Below are positions 8,171 to 17,388 of a DNA stretch of 64,000 nucleotides, piece after piece. The notes under the pieces were generated by a model that was not told where the DNA came from, made no database searches, and saw nothing but the letters and a program-made list of their open reading frames with translations. How positions within the stretch are numbered: the stretch's first letter is position 1; each line of letters begins with the position of its first letter. Position numbers and translations under genes: made by a program. The stretch spans positions 46,531 to 110,530 of the forward strand of contig CAVZCJ010000024.1 in assembly GCA_963773625.1 (NCBI GenBank). Direction: 5' to 3'. The stretch comes from DATARH01 sp963773625. GTDB lineage: Bacteria > Pseudomonadota > Alphaproteobacteria > ATCC43930 > CGMCC-115725.

Positions 8171-9283
8171 ATGCCGGAAGCTACGGAAATTATTGACTTG
8201 AACGCTGTCCTCGCTCCCATCCCCGGGGATTCACCGGTAGGGAGCGATCTGCGGGAGGACAGGGCGGCTGACTCGCTCTATACGCGGCTTCGCGATGCGC
8301 GGGCAGACGCACGCACTGCCGAACGCGCCCAGGACAACGCCGAGGGAGACTACCTGGTGCCGGCCGAATGGCGCACCATTCGGGAGCTTGGGATTGAGGC
8401 ACTGACGCAACACAGCAAGGACCTTGAAATCGCAGGGTGGCTATCCGAAGCGCTGCTGCGCAGTGATGGACTTCGCGGTCTGATCGCCGGCCTGGAGGCG
8501 ATGCGGGGGTTGGTGGATCAGTACTGGGAGAACCTTTATCCCGTTGCCGACGAGGACGGCATTGAGACGAAAGTGGCTCCGGTGAGCTCCCTCAACGGTG
8601 TGTCTGGCGACGGCACTCTGGTGCAGCCGTTGCGTCGAATTGCTCTGTTTACGCGGCCCGATGGCGAGCCACTGCAATTCTGGCAATACGAGCAATCGGT
8701 CGATATGGCCGGAATCGCGGAAGAGGCGAGGCGGAAGCAACGCATCGCCGCCGGTGTCATTCCTTTCGATACCCTCGAAACCGAAGCGCGGCTTCCCGGC
8801 GGCGCCGGCCTGGTGGAGGTGGCCCGCGATGCCCGTGCGGCGGGCGAAGCTTGGGCGGCGCTCGCCGCCTCCCTTGATGCACGCGCGGGTGCGGATTCCC
8901 CGCCGACATCTCGTATCCGCGAGGTTCTCGAGCTGATCCAGACAGCGGCCGCCCGGTTTGCCGGTCCGGGGGCAATGGAGGCGGCTAATGCGGCTGAGCA
9001 ACCAGCCGAGGCACAAGCTGAGGCTGCTGCTCCCGCTGCGCCAGACGCCGCCCCGGTCGTCCCCGGAGCGATAGCGACTCGCGCCGACGCATTGCGTTCT
9101 TTGACCGCGATTGCCGCCTATTTTCGTCGCACCGAGCCACTTTCGCCTCTCGCCTACACGCTCGAGGAGGTGGTCCGCCGGGCAAGCATGACGTGGCCGC
9201 AGTTGCTCGAGGAAATCGTCCCAGACGCGGGAGCGCGAGCCGGGATACTCACCACATTAGGGATCCGTCCGCCGACCGCGTGA
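8171..9283 (+). CDS. tssA: T6SS protein TssA (ImpA N-terminal domain)
   Basis: 370 residues starting MPEATEIIDLNAVLAPIPGD, the usual ImpA_N opening (L-x-P-I-x-x-D-x-P-x-G-x-D-L). Next come the EWRTIRELGIEALTQHSKDLEIAGWLSEAL motifs spread over residues 60-110 and YWENLYP near residue 120. An Ala-rich linker (about residues 275-300) leads to a C-terminal helical domain (LTAIAAYFRRTEPLSPLAY). TssA primes baseplate and sheath assembly. The start at 8171 has GGGAG upstream; an earlier in-frame ATG at 8090 gives non-homologous sequence. First gene of the forward T6SS arm. Confidence 0.9.
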   Translation: MPEATEIIDLNAVLAPIPGDSPVGSDLREDRAADSLYTRLRDARADARTAERAQDNAEGDYLVPAEWRTIRELGIEALTQHSKDLEIAGWLSEALLRSDGLRGLIAGLEAMRGLVDQYWENLYPVADEDGIETKVAPVSSLNGVSGDGTLVQPLRRIALFTRPDGEPLQFWQYEQSVDMAGIAEEARRKQRIAAGVIPFDTLETEARLPGGAGLVEVARDARAAGEAWAALAASLDARAGADSPPTSRIREVLELIQTAAARFAGPGAMEAANAAEQPAEAQAEAAAPAAPDAAPVVPGAIATRADALRSLTAIAAYFRRTEPLSPLAYTLEEVVRRASMTWPQLLEEIVPDAGARAGILTTLGIRPPTA

Positions 9284-9440
9284 CCCTGCGAGGCCTTCGC
9301 CTTGCACCGCTTGCGTTGGGTTGACGAACCCCGATGTGTAGCCATCAAGCTGTAACGCTAATTTGCTTCGGTTTCTTGCGCTGCTGGTGTAGAACGATAG
9401 GGTGTGGCTGCGTGGCCGTAAGCCAGTGGAGCGATGACTA

Positions 9441-9962
9441 ATGGCCGAGAGTATCCATGAAAAATTGAAGCGCGTTCGTCGCCCTCGGGTGCATATCACC
9501 TACGAGGTCGAGACCGAAGGCGCGGAGGTTCTGCGGGAACTGCCCTTTGTCGTGGGGATCATGGGCGATTTCTCCGGCGATCCGACGCAGGCTCTGCGTC
9601 CGTTGGCGGAACGCAAGTTCATCCAGATCGATCGCGATAATTTCAATGACGTCATGGCACGCATGACGCCCGGATTGAACATCCGCGTCGCCAATAAGCT
9701 TGCCGATGATGGCAGCGAAATGGCGGTGCAGCTCAAGTTCGATGCGCTCGAGGATTTTGAGCCGGCGCGCGTCGCCGAGCAGGTGCCGGCTCTGAAAGCG
9801 CTTCTCGAGACGCGCAATAAGCTGCGCGATCTCATGAGCAAGGTTGACCGCTCTGAGCAGCTCGAGAACTCTTCTCGAGCAGATTTTGAAGAACGAGAAC
9901 GAGCTCAAGTCCCTGTCAGGCGAGCTCGGGATCGGCAAGCAGGAGGGCTAAGCCATTTCTGA
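9441..9962 (+). CDS. tssB: T6SS sheath protein TssB (C-terminus frameshifted)
   Basis: The small sheath subunit, which interlocks with TssC to form the contractile tube around Hcp. Typical features are IHEKLKRVRRPRVHITYEVE at the start, LPFVVGIMGDFSG, and VPALKALLETRNKLRDLMSK. After about residue 144 the reading changes to an atypical Arg-rich tail. One base over, the sequence reads LLEQILKNENELKSLSGEL, the normal TssB end, stopping at 9951. An extra T near 9868-9870 explains it. GGAG precedes the ATG at 9441. There are 157 non-coding bases upstream, with a possible promoter (TTGCGC-N16-TAGGGT). The frameshift may be a consensus error, because TssB is essential for a working system. Confidence 0.88.
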   Translation: MAESIHEKLKRVRRPRVHITYEVETEGAEVLRELPFVVGIMGDFSGDPTQALRPLAERKFIQIDRDNFNDVMARMTPGLNIRVANKLADDGSEMAVQLKFDALEDFEPARVAEQVPALKALLETRNKLRDLMSKVDRSEQLENSSRADFEERERAQVPVRRARDRQAGGLSHF

Positions 9963-11454
9963 CGCCAAAGTTGCACCCGAAGCAGGCGGCGCAGCGGTAA
10001 CGACTGCGACCGAAGCCCCTGGACTTCTTGAGCAGGTGGTTTCGGCCACTAAGCAGACTGAGCCGGATCGCGCTCAGGAGCTCGTCAGGACGCTCGTCGA
10101 GCAGGCGCTCGCAGGAACGGTCACCTTCGACCGGAACCTGCCGCGGACGATTGATCGGGCGATTGCCGCGCTCGACGCGAAGCTGTCATCTCAGTTGAAC
10201 GAGATCGTCCATAACCCGCGCTTTCTGCACCTGGAAGGCAGTTGGCGGGGGTTGAATTATCTGGTGATGAACAGCGAGACGGGCACGAGTCTCAAGCTGC
10301 GCGTGCTCAATCTCCCCAAGCGCGAGTTGCTGCGCGACTTGACCCGCGCGGTCGAGTTCGACCAGAGCCAGTTGTTCAAGCAGATTTACGAAAACGAGTT
10401 CGGTACGCCGGGTGGCGAGCCCTACGGTGCGCTGATCGGCGATTATGAATGGACCTCGCATCCTGACGACATGGAGGCGCTTCGCCTTGTCTCCAACGTC
10501 GCTGCGGGTGCCTTCGCGCCGTTCATCTCGGGGGCGGGCGCCGGCATGTTTGGGTTTAAGAATTGGCCCGAACTGTCGAAACCGCGCGATCTTGCGAAGA
10601 TTTTCGATACGATCGAGTACGCCAAGTGGCGCAGCTTCCGCGAGAGCGAAGACTCGCGGTTCGTCAATCTGGTGCTGCCGCGGGTTGTCGCCCGGCTACC
10701 TTACGGGGCCGCGACGAAGCCGATCGACGAGTTCAACTACGAAGAGGCGCCGTTTGATGAGGCGGGTGCCGCTAAGCCGATGGATCACGAGCAATATTGC
10801 TGGATGAACGCGGCTTATGTGATGGGCACTAAGCTGACCGATGCCTTTGCGAAAACAGGCTTCTGCACGGCCATCCGCGGGGCGGAAGGCGGCGGCAAGG
10901 TCGAGAATCTGCCGTTCCACGTCTTTACCTCCGATGACGGCGATCTCGATGCGAAGTGCCCGACGGAGATCGGCATCACGGACCGCCGGGAATACGAATT
11001 GTCGAACCTCGGGTTCCTGCCGCTTTGCCACTACAAGAACACCGATTACGCAGTGTTCTTCGGTGCCCAGAGCACCCAGAAGCCGAAGAAATACGACCGG
11101 CCGGAAGCGACCGCGAACGCGGCGATTTCCGCACGGCTTCCGTATCTGATGGCAACCAGCCGCTTTGCCCATTACCTCAAGGTCATGGCGCGCGACAAGA
11201 TTGGCAGCTTCATGGAAGCCGAGGATTGCGAGCGCTGGCTCAACCGGTGGATCCTGAATTACGTCAACGCAAACGAGAACGCCGGCCAAGACATGAAGGC
11301 GCGCTTCCCGCTGCGAGAGGCCCGGGTCGAAGTCAGGGAGATTCCTGGCAGGCCTGGCGCCTACAACGCGATCGCGTATATGCGGCCGTGGCTGCAGATG
11401 GAGGAACTGACGACCAGCATGCGCATGGTCGCCCGCATCCCGCAGCTGCAATAG
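9955..11454 (+). CDS. tssC: T6SS sheath protein TssC, probable ATT start
   Basis: The large sheath subunit. From 10036 an ATG-initiated frame gives 472 residues, but the family-typical N-terminus (SDAKVAPEAGG, then TEAPGLLEQVV) lies in frame upstream. No ATG, GTG or TTG is available there. An ATT at 9955 sits 8 bases after GGAGG (9942-9946), where the start should be, giving 499 residues, the usual TssC length. Conserved segments include LEGSWRGL, FDQSQLFKQIYENEFGTPGG and a C-terminal MRMVARIPQ. TssC normally follows tssB by a few bases, as here. Either a rare ATT start, which would imply low translation, or a G-to-T base error. Confidence 0.92.
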   Translation: MSDAKVAPEAGGAAVTTATEAPGLLEQVVSATKQTEPDRAQELVRTLVEQALAGTVTFDRNLPRTIDRAIAALDAKLSSQLNEIVHNPRFLHLEGSWRGLNYLVMNSETGTSLKLRVLNLPKRELLRDLTRAVEFDQSQLFKQIYENEFGTPGGEPYGALIGDYEWTSHPDDMEALRLVSNVAAGAFAPFISGAGAGMFGFKNWPELSKPRDLAKIFDTIEYAKWRSFRESEDSRFVNLVLPRVVARLPYGAATKPIDEFNYEEAPFDEAGAAKPMDHEQYCWMNAAYVMGTKLTDAFAKTGFCTAIRGAEGGGKVENLPFHVFTSDDGDLDAKCPTEIGITDRREYELSNLGFLPLCHYKNTDYAVFFGAQSTQKPKKYDRPEATANAAISARLPYLMATSRFAHYLKVMARDKIGSFMEAEDCERWLNRWILNYVNANENAGQDMKARFPLREARVEVREIPGRPGAYNAIAYMRPWLQMEELTTSMRMVARIPQLQ

Positions 11455-11494
11455 CGCGCTAATCCGGCAGCCGCCGGGCAAGATAGAGGCCCGG

Positions 11495-13048
11495 ATGAAC
11501 GACGTCATATCTGCTATTGCAAACGAAGGCGTCGTCGAGAAGGTAGAGGCGCCCCTGCGGACGACTGTCCTGGCAGGGGTGTTTTTTGGGTATCGCTATG
11601 CGGATGCCGCCGCGCCGGTCGCGGCGTTCCCGACCCTTCCTCCCGCCGAGGCCCTGGCGGCTTGGTTTGGGCAGATTGAGGCGGTACGTCTCGCGGCCGA
11701 TCCGGAGGCCTGCCGGACCGCCCTAGACCGAGATATTGCGGCGATCGATACGCTGTTGGGAGAGCAGCTCGACGCAATTTTGCATCACCAACGGGTGCAG
11801 CAGCTGGAAGGAAGCTGGCGCGGCCTTGCCTGGTTGACCGGCGGGCTCGATCCCGGCCGAAGAGTAAAGGTGAAGGTGTTGAACCTTTCCTGGTCCGACA
11901 TTTGCCGGGACCTGGACCGTGCCGTCGAATTCGATCAGAGCCAACTCTTCAACAAGGTTTACGAGTCGGAATTCGGCACTCCCGGCGGCGAGCCTTATGG
12001 GCTGCTGATGATCGACCACGAGGTCCGCCACCGCCCGGCGGCAGGCGCACCGACCGACGATGTTGCGGCGCTCAATCAACTTGCCGGTATTGCCGCTGCG
12101 GCGTTCGCTCCCACCATCTTGTCGGCATCGCCGGCACTGCTGCAGGTCGAAGATTTCAACGACCTCAGCATGGTAACGAACTTGGCGGATCCGTTCCGGG
12201 GTCCAGAGTTCGCGCGCTGGCGTACCTTGTCCGCGCGCGAAGATATGCGCTTTGTCGGGATCACGCTGCCGCGCGTGCTCGCCCGGCCGATCTGGGAAGA
12301 TGATCCCACACGCATCGACGGTTTTCGTTACGCCGAATACGCTCCGACGACCGCGTCTCGGGTCTGGATGAGCGCTGGTTATGCTTTCGCTGCCGTTGTC
12401 GCGCGAGCATTCGACAACTTTGCTTGGCCCGCTGATGTGCGAGGTTTCGAGACCGATTACGTTGGGGCCGGGCTCGTCACGGATCTTGCCATCGAGTCCT
12501 TCCATACCGATCCGGACCACGTTTGGGTGCGCCCGCCCATTGAGCTTGTGCTGTCGCACCACATAGAGACGGCTCTCGTCAACGCGGGGCTGATGCCACT
12601 CTCGATGCTGCCTTTCGGAGAAGAAGCCGTCTTTTCGGCTGCGCGCAGCCTGCAAGCGCCGCAATCCTTTCTTGGTCCCAACGCGGCCGCGGCCGATGCT
12701 AATGCGCGTCTATCGGCGCAGTTCAACTCAATGCTTTGCGTCTCTCGGTTTGCGCATTACGTGAAGATAATCGGCCGCGATATGACAGGTTCGTTCAAGA
12801 CCGCTCAGGAAATTGAGAGACGGGTGCAAGCCTGGTTGACCAGCTACGTCAATGCGAACTTGACCGCGGGTCCGGAGATGCGAGCGCGGTTCCCGCTGGT
12901 TGGGGCGAGCATCAATGTCCGCGAGCGGCCGGGCCGCCCGGGCGTATTTGGCGCGGTCATCCACTTGCAGCCGCATTTCCAGCTTGACAATGTGGCCGCA
13001 ACGTTCCGATTGGTCACCGATATCACCGCGCTTGGCGCGCAGACATGA
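11495..13048 (+). CDS. tssC2: second TssC-like sheath protein (ImpD type)
   Basis: 517 residues, homologous to TssC: LEGSWRGLAWL, then FDQSQLFNKVYESEFGTPGG. It diverges in the middle and ends with VRERPGRPGVFGAVIHLQ. Alphaproteobacterial T6SS loci (the imp type) often carry two tandem tssC genes, one of them the structural sheath subunit. Which of the two builds the sheath here cannot be told from sequence. It begins 40 bases after tssC and is followed after 13 bases by tagJ, within one apparent operon. Confidence 0.88.
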   Translation: MNDVISAIANEGVVEKVEAPLRTTVLAGVFFGYRYADAAAPVAAFPTLPPAEALAAWFGQIEAVRLAADPEACRTALDRDIAAIDTLLGEQLDAILHHQRVQQLEGSWRGLAWLTGGLDPGRRVKVKVLNLSWSDICRDLDRAVEFDQSQLFNKVYESEFGTPGGEPYGLLMIDHEVRHRPAAGAPTDDVAALNQLAGIAAAAFAPTILSASPALLQVEDFNDLSMVTNLADPFRGPEFARWRTLSAREDMRFVGITLPRVLARPIWEDDPTRIDGFRYAEYAPTTASRVWMSAGYAFAAVVARAFDNFAWPADVRGFETDYVGAGLVTDLAIESFHTDPDHVWVRPPIELVLSHHIETALVNAGLMPLSMLPFGEEAVFSAARSLQAPQSFLGPNAAAADANARLSAQFNSMLCVSRFAHYVKIIGRDMTGSFKTAQEIERRVQAWLTSYVNANLTAGPEMRARFPLVGASINVRERPGRPGVFGAVIHLQPHFQLDNVAATFRLVTDITALGAQT

Positions 13049-13061
13049 CGAAAGATCATTG

Positions 13062-13880
13062 ATGCCGGATACCCAGGAAACCGCCGGCGCGCTATTCCGC
13101 GCGGGAAAGCTCACTGCCGCGATCGAGGCGGCGAATCTCGCGGTCCGCGCCAAGCCCGCGGATTTCCCCGAGCGGCTGCTGCTGGCGGAACTTCTCATCT
13201 TTGCCGGGAATCTGCAGCGCGCCGACCTCATTCTTGATGCGGCGGCCAGAACAGACCCGTCGACCGCCGTCGTTGTCGCCGAGTTTCGCCAATTACTGCG
13301 GGCCGATATTGCCCGCCGTCAGTGCCTCACCGAAGGGCGGGTGCCCGAATTCCTTGGCGAGCCGACTGCGGCGCAGCGTGCGTCGCTGGCGGCTTTGGTG
13401 GCGTTGCGCGGGGGCGATCTTGCCGAGGCTGCGAGCCGCGTCGCCGAGGCAGAGGCGACGCGGCCGCGAGTCGCCGGCACGATGACGCATCAGGGTGGCG
13501 AGGTTCCCTTCGACGATCTGCGCGATGTCGACGACGTGTACGCGGGTTTCTTCGAGGTGCTCACCACTACGGGGAAATACTTCTGGATACCGACCGAGCG
13601 GGTCGCCTCGATCGAATTTCATCCCCCGCGGCGGCCGCGCGATCTCGCTTGGCGGCGCGCCTCGATGTCGGTGATCGAGGGGCCGGATGGAGAAGTCTAT
13701 CTGCCGGCGATCTACGCGGCGGCGGAGCCCGCACCCTCCGAGGAAATCGACCTTGGACGCGCCACCGAGTGGCAGGGTGAGGAAGACGCGCTGATCCGCG
13801 GCATCGGGCAACGGCTGTTTCTGGTCGGTGACGAGGCGTATGGCATCACCGACCTTTCGGCTCTTCAATTCAAAGCATGA
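13062..13880 (+). CDS. tagJ: T6SS accessory protein TagJ/ImpE (SciE family)
   Basis: 272 residues. The N-terminal half is TPR-like (AGALFRAGKLTAAIEAANLA, PADFPERLLLAELLIFAGNL). The C-terminal half is the ImpE/SciE domain, with DDLRDVDDVYAGFFEVLTT, YFWIPTERVASIEFHPPRRP and the AsnRrASM-like segment AWRRASMSV. In systems with this gene TagJ binds the N-terminal helix of TssB and takes part in sheath dynamics with ClpV. Start chosen at the ATG giving MPDTQETAGALF, because the longer frame overlaps tssC2. Overlaps tssE by ATGA. Confidence 0.88.
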   Translation: MPDTQETAGALFRAGKLTAAIEAANLAVRAKPADFPERLLLAELLIFAGNLQRADLILDAAARTDPSTAVVVAEFRQLLRADIARRQCLTEGRVPEFLGEPTAAQRASLAALVALRGGDLAEAASRVAEAEATRPRVAGTMTHQGGEVPFDDLRDVDDVYAGFFEVLTTTGKYFWIPTERVASIEFHPPRRPRDLAWRRASMSVIEGPDGEVYLPAIYAAAEPAPSEEIDLGRATEWQGEEDALIRGIGQRLFLVGDEAYGITDLSALQFKA

Positions 13881-14419
13881 ACAGCCGTCTTTCGCGCCGT
13901 CCGTCGCAGGATCATGCGCCGCGGGTCCAATTGCCGCTGCTCGATCGCTTGATCGACGACGCTCCGGATGTTCAGCGCGACCCACCGCTGTCTTTTGGCG
14001 ACGCGGAAACCACGCTGAGAAATAGTGTGCGGCGCGACTTGGAGGCTCTGCTCAACGCGCGTCGCCGGTGGCGCTCGATTTCGCCGGATTACGCGGAACT
14101 GCCGACGTCGCTGATCGGATACGGGATCTCGGATTTTGCCTCGGGCGCGTTCAACAGCGCCGAGCAGCGCGATAGGTTGCGAGCGGAGATCGAAGGCGCC
14201 ATTCGGCAGTTTGAGCCGCGCCTGACCGGCGTGCGCGTATCGCTCGTCGAGCGGAACAACAACCTCGATTCGACGCTGCGGCTGCAGATCGAGGGCATGT
14301 TGCGGACCGAGCCGGCACCCGAACCAATTGCGTTCGAAACCCTCGTCAACTCCGCGACAACCGCGGTGACGGTCAAGGCCGACAGCGAAAAGCCAGCAGC
14401 GGCGACTGACGATGTCTGA
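13877..14419 (+). CDS. tssE: T6SS baseplate protein TssE (gp25-like)
   Basis: 180 residues with a gp25-like wedge domain: SVRRDLEALLNARRRW, then SLIGYGISDFASG, then IEGAIRQFEPRLTGVRVSL. It ends with a variable tail. TssE is the phage gp25-lysozyme homologue of the baseplate wedge, which contacts the sheath start. The ATG overlaps the tagJ stop (ATGA), and the end overlaps tssF by eight bases, a sign of translational coupling. Confidence 0.88.
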   Translation: MNSRLSRRPSQDHAPRVQLPLLDRLIDDAPDVQRDPPLSFGDAETTLRNSVRRDLEALLNARRRWRSISPDYAELPTSLIGYGISDFASGAFNSAEQRDRLRAEIEGAIRQFEPRLTGVRVSLVERNNNLDSTLRLQIEGMLRTEPAPEPIAFETLVNSATTAVTVKADSEKPAAATDDV

Positions 14420-16232
14420 CGCGCTGCTGCCCTACTACGACCGCGAACTGAACGCGCTTCGGCGGCTGACTGCGGAATTTGCCGCCGCGCACCCGAAGAT
14501 CGCGGGCCGGCTCCGCCTGACCGCCGACACTGTCGACGATCCCCATGTGGCGCGCTTGCTGGAGGGCGTCGCGTTCTTGGCGGCGCGCGTCCATCACCGT
14601 TTGGACGACGAATTCCCGGAGCTTACGGATGCATTGCTCGGGGTCCTCTATCCCCATTATCTGGCGCCGTTCCCCTCGGCTGCGATAACCCAGTTCGTGC
14701 CGCAGCCCGATTTGGCGGCGGCGCTGAGGCTGCCCGCGCACATCGCGCTCGACGCTGAACCGGTGCATGGCGAGATTTGCCGCTTCCGCACGGTCTGGCC
14801 GGTAACCTTGTGGCCGATTGAGATCGAGCAGGTTCGGCTGTCGGGCTTGCCGCTCGTGGCCCCGCCCAATCCGCTAGCCCCAGGTGCTGTCGCGGTTCTC
14901 AGGATAACGCTCAAATGCAATTCGGCCGAGGGCACCTTTACCCAACTCGGGCTCGACCGCCTGCGGTTCTTTCTGCGCGGTGCGGCCAACGTGACATTGC
15001 CCCTCTACGAATTGCTTTGCGCGCATACGGTGTCGGTCGCCTATGCTGACAGCGCCTCAGACTCGGCTGCGGTCATTCTTCCAGCCGACGCCATACAGCC
15101 GGCTGGGTTCGGCCCGGAGGAATCACTCCTGCCTTGGCCGGCTCGGAGCTTTTCCGGGTTTCGCTTGCTGAGCGAGTATTTCGCCTTCCCGGAAAAGTTT
15201 TTGTTCATCGACCTCGACCGGATCGATGCGAAGACCCTGTTGTCTGGCGGCAACCGGATGGAGATCTTTATCTATCTCGACCGAACCGTTTCGGAACTGG
15301 AGCGGTCGGTGAGCACTGATGTGATCGCGCTCGGCTGCACCCCAATCGTCAATTTGTTTTCGCAGCGGTGCGAGCCGATCCAGCTGACCCATACCGAGAC
15401 TGAATATCGTGTCGTGCCCGACTCCCGCCGGCCGGGAACAACGGAAGTCTGGCAGGTCGAAAGGGTTCGCGAATCCCGCTCGGACGGCAGCGTGCGGTCG
15501 TGGCAGCCCTTCTATCGGTTGACCCATGGCGACCCCGAGGCCGAAACGCCCAGTGCCTTTTACTATCCGGTACGGCGTCAAACCACGGCGCCGCTTTCCG
15601 GGACTGAAGTGTTTGTCGCGCCGCACGACCCCGATTTTGATCCTGACTCCAGCACGCCTGGCGTTCTGTCGATTGACGCCCTGTGCCTCAACCGCGATCT
15701 GCCCGCCGATCTACCCTTTGGTGGCGGACACCCGGAGCTGCGGTTCGTCGAGCCGACCGCCGGGGTCACTCAAATCAATTGCGTTACGGCGCCATCGCAG
15801 CCGCTTCGGCCACCACTGCGCGAGCAGCGGTTTTGGCGGCTCGTCTCGCATTTGTCGCTGGGTCACCTGTCAGTGGTCGGTGGAGAAGCGGCGGCGACAG
15901 CGCTTCGCGAAGTGCTGCGTCTATACGATCTGCGCAACTCCAGCGAGACACGGGCGACGATCAACTCGCTGGTCAGTGTCACGTCCAGGCCAGGAACCGC
16001 GCGCGCTCCCGGCGGCAAGGGCGCCTTCTGCCGCGGGCTCGACGTGACGCTTGAGTTCGAACCCATCGCCTGGGAAACTTCCGGCCTCTATCTTTTGGCA
16101 TCGGTTCTCGACCGCTTTCTCGCGCTGCATGCGACGGTCAATTCCTTTGTGCGCACGCGCGCAGCCCCCAGGGGTCGCGCCGGCCGCGGGCACGTCTGGC
16201 CAGCGCGAGCGGGCATGCGCGTTCTTCTCTAG
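14412..16232 (+). CDS. tssF: T6SS baseplate protein TssF
   Basis: 606 residues, normal family length. Starts LLPYYDRELNALRRLTAEFA and continues HPKIAGRLRL, DPHVARLLEGVAFLAARVHHRLDDEFPE. These are the highly conserved N-terminal signatures of ImpG/VasA. It ends with the typical WPARAGMRVLL, so the gene appears intact. TssF with TssG and TssE makes the wedge of the cytoplasmic baseplate. Overlaps tssE; tssG follows after 19 bases. Confidence 0.92.
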   Translation: MSDALLPYYDRELNALRRLTAEFAAAHPKIAGRLRLTADTVDDPHVARLLEGVAFLAARVHHRLDDEFPELTDALLGVLYPHYLAPFPSAAITQFVPQPDLAAALRLPAHIALDAEPVHGEICRFRTVWPVTLWPIEIEQVRLSGLPLVAPPNPLAPGAVAVLRITLKCNSAEGTFTQLGLDRLRFFLRGAANVTLPLYELLCAHTVSVAYADSASDSAAVILPADAIQPAGFGPEESLLPWPARSFSGFRLLSEYFAFPEKFLFIDLDRIDAKTLLSGGNRMEIFIYLDRTVSELERSVSTDVIALGCTPIVNLFSQRCEPIQLTHTETEYRVVPDSRRPGTTEVWQVERVRESRSDGSVRSWQPFYRLTHGDPEAETPSAFYYPVRRQTTAPLSGTEVFVAPHDPDFDPDSSTPGVLSIDALCLNRDLPADLPFGGGHPELRFVEPTAGVTQINCVTAPSQPLRPPLREQRFWRLVSHLSLGHLSVVGGEAAATALREVLRLYDLRNSSETRATINSLVSVTSRPGTARAPGGKGAFCRGLDVTLEFEPIAWETSGLYLLASVLDRFLALHATVNSFVRTRAAPRGRAGRGHVWPARAGMRVLL

Positions 16233-16251
16233 CCGCAAAAGCTGACTGGCG

Positions 16252-17388
16252 ATGAGCGAACCCGCTCTTGAGGTCATCGCGCCTCCGCCCGAGCCGAAGA
16301 GCTCCACTGCGGTGCCGGTGCGGCCATCGCGGCCGCGTTCGGCTTATGCACGGCTGCTTGCCGAGCCGCGGCGGTTCCGCTTCGACGCGGCTCTTCGAGT
16401 GCTGGCGCGGGTGATGAAGACCAGCGATATGACTGAAGCCGCCCGGTTTCGCACCGCGCCGGGGGTTGACTATGCGGCGGCGGACATCACCGCGATTGAG
16501 CCACCGGAGGGTGGTAGGCCGGCCAAGGTGACAACTCCCGTCATCACATTGACCGGCCCGACCGGTGTGCTGCCGCAGCTTTACACCGAAGTACTCACGA
16601 CGACACTGCGCAATCGGTCGCGCGCCCTCTACGATTTTCTCGACACGCTGTCGCAAAGGACCGTGGCGTTCTTCGCGCAGGCGGGTCTCAAGTATCGCAT
16701 CAACCGTGTCGCCGAAAGTATTCCGCCGGATGCGCCGCGGAACCAGGACCCGGTAGCGCGTGCGCTATTGGCGTTCACCGGTTACGCAACTCCCAAGCTA
16801 ACCCCGCGCCTCGCGGTCGGGACGGAGCCGCTGCTCCATTACTCGGGCTTTTTTGCCGGTCACCCGCGCTCGGCTGAAAGGCTGCGTGCTTTGACCTCGG
16901 ATTGGCTTGGCCGGAACGTGGAGGTCGTGCAGTTCGTCGGGGCATGGCTACCGCTGGCGCCCGACCAGCGGAGCTGCTTCGCGGTTGGGCGCCGCCCGGG
17001 CGCCTGGAACCGCCTGGGGATGGACGCCGCAATCGGAGTGCGCGCGTGGGACCCGCAGGCGCGCATCATTCTGCGGATCGGTCCCCTCGATCTCACCGGT
17101 TTTGCGGCGTTGATGCCCGACCGCCCTGGGCTGCAGAAACTCGTCTCGCTGGTGCGGGCCTATCTCGGCTTCGAGATCGGCTTCGCGGTTAACCCGGTTC
17201 TCGCCGGACCGGAAATCCCGTCGCTGAAACTCGGCCCCGATGCAGATCCGCCGCCGCGCCTGGGCTGGAATACGTGGGTCCCGGCACCGCCGTCGCCGGT
17301 CGGCGGCCTCATTCCGGCCGACGCCTATGACGCCGTGTTCGAGGCGGAGGTTGTGGAAGGACAACTCACAAGGCCGGCAACCCAATGA
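16252..17388 (+). CDS. tssG: T6SS baseplate protein TssG
   Basis: 378 residues of the ImpH/VasB family. Features are a Pro-rich N-terminus, RFRFDAALRVLARV, then the conserved LTGPTGVLPQLYTEVL motif and ALYDFLDTLSQRTVAFF. The C-terminal half has ALTSDWLGRNVEVVQFVGAW and LDLTGFAALMP. Pairs with TssF in the baseplate wedge. Its TGA stop overlaps the ATG of the methyltransferase gene (ATGA), so the two are probably translated together. Confidence 0.92.
   Translation: MSEPALEVIAPPPEPKSSTAVPVRPSRPRSAYARLLAEPRRFRFDAALRVLARVMKTSDMTEAARFRTAPGVDYAAADITAIEPPEGGRPAKVTTPVITLTGPTGVLPQLYTEVLTTTLRNRSRALYDFLDTLSQRTVAFFAQAGLKYRINRVAESIPPDAPRNQDPVARALLAFTGYATPKLTPRLAVGTEPLLHYSGFFAGHPRSAERLRALTSDWLGRNVEVVQFVGAWLPLAPDQRSCFAVGRRPGAWNRLGMDAAIGVRAWDPQARIILRIGPLDLTGFAALMPDRPGLQKLVSLVRAYLGFEIGFAVNPVLAGPEIPSLKLGPDADPPPRLGWNTWVPAPPSPVGGLIPADAYDAVFEAEVVEGQLTRPATQ

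Noticed and set aside
7894..8220. A 108-residue open frame on the reverse strand between adh and tssA
   Set aside because: No family resemblance, no ribosome site, and it overlaps the start of tssA; composition is that of non-coding DNA.
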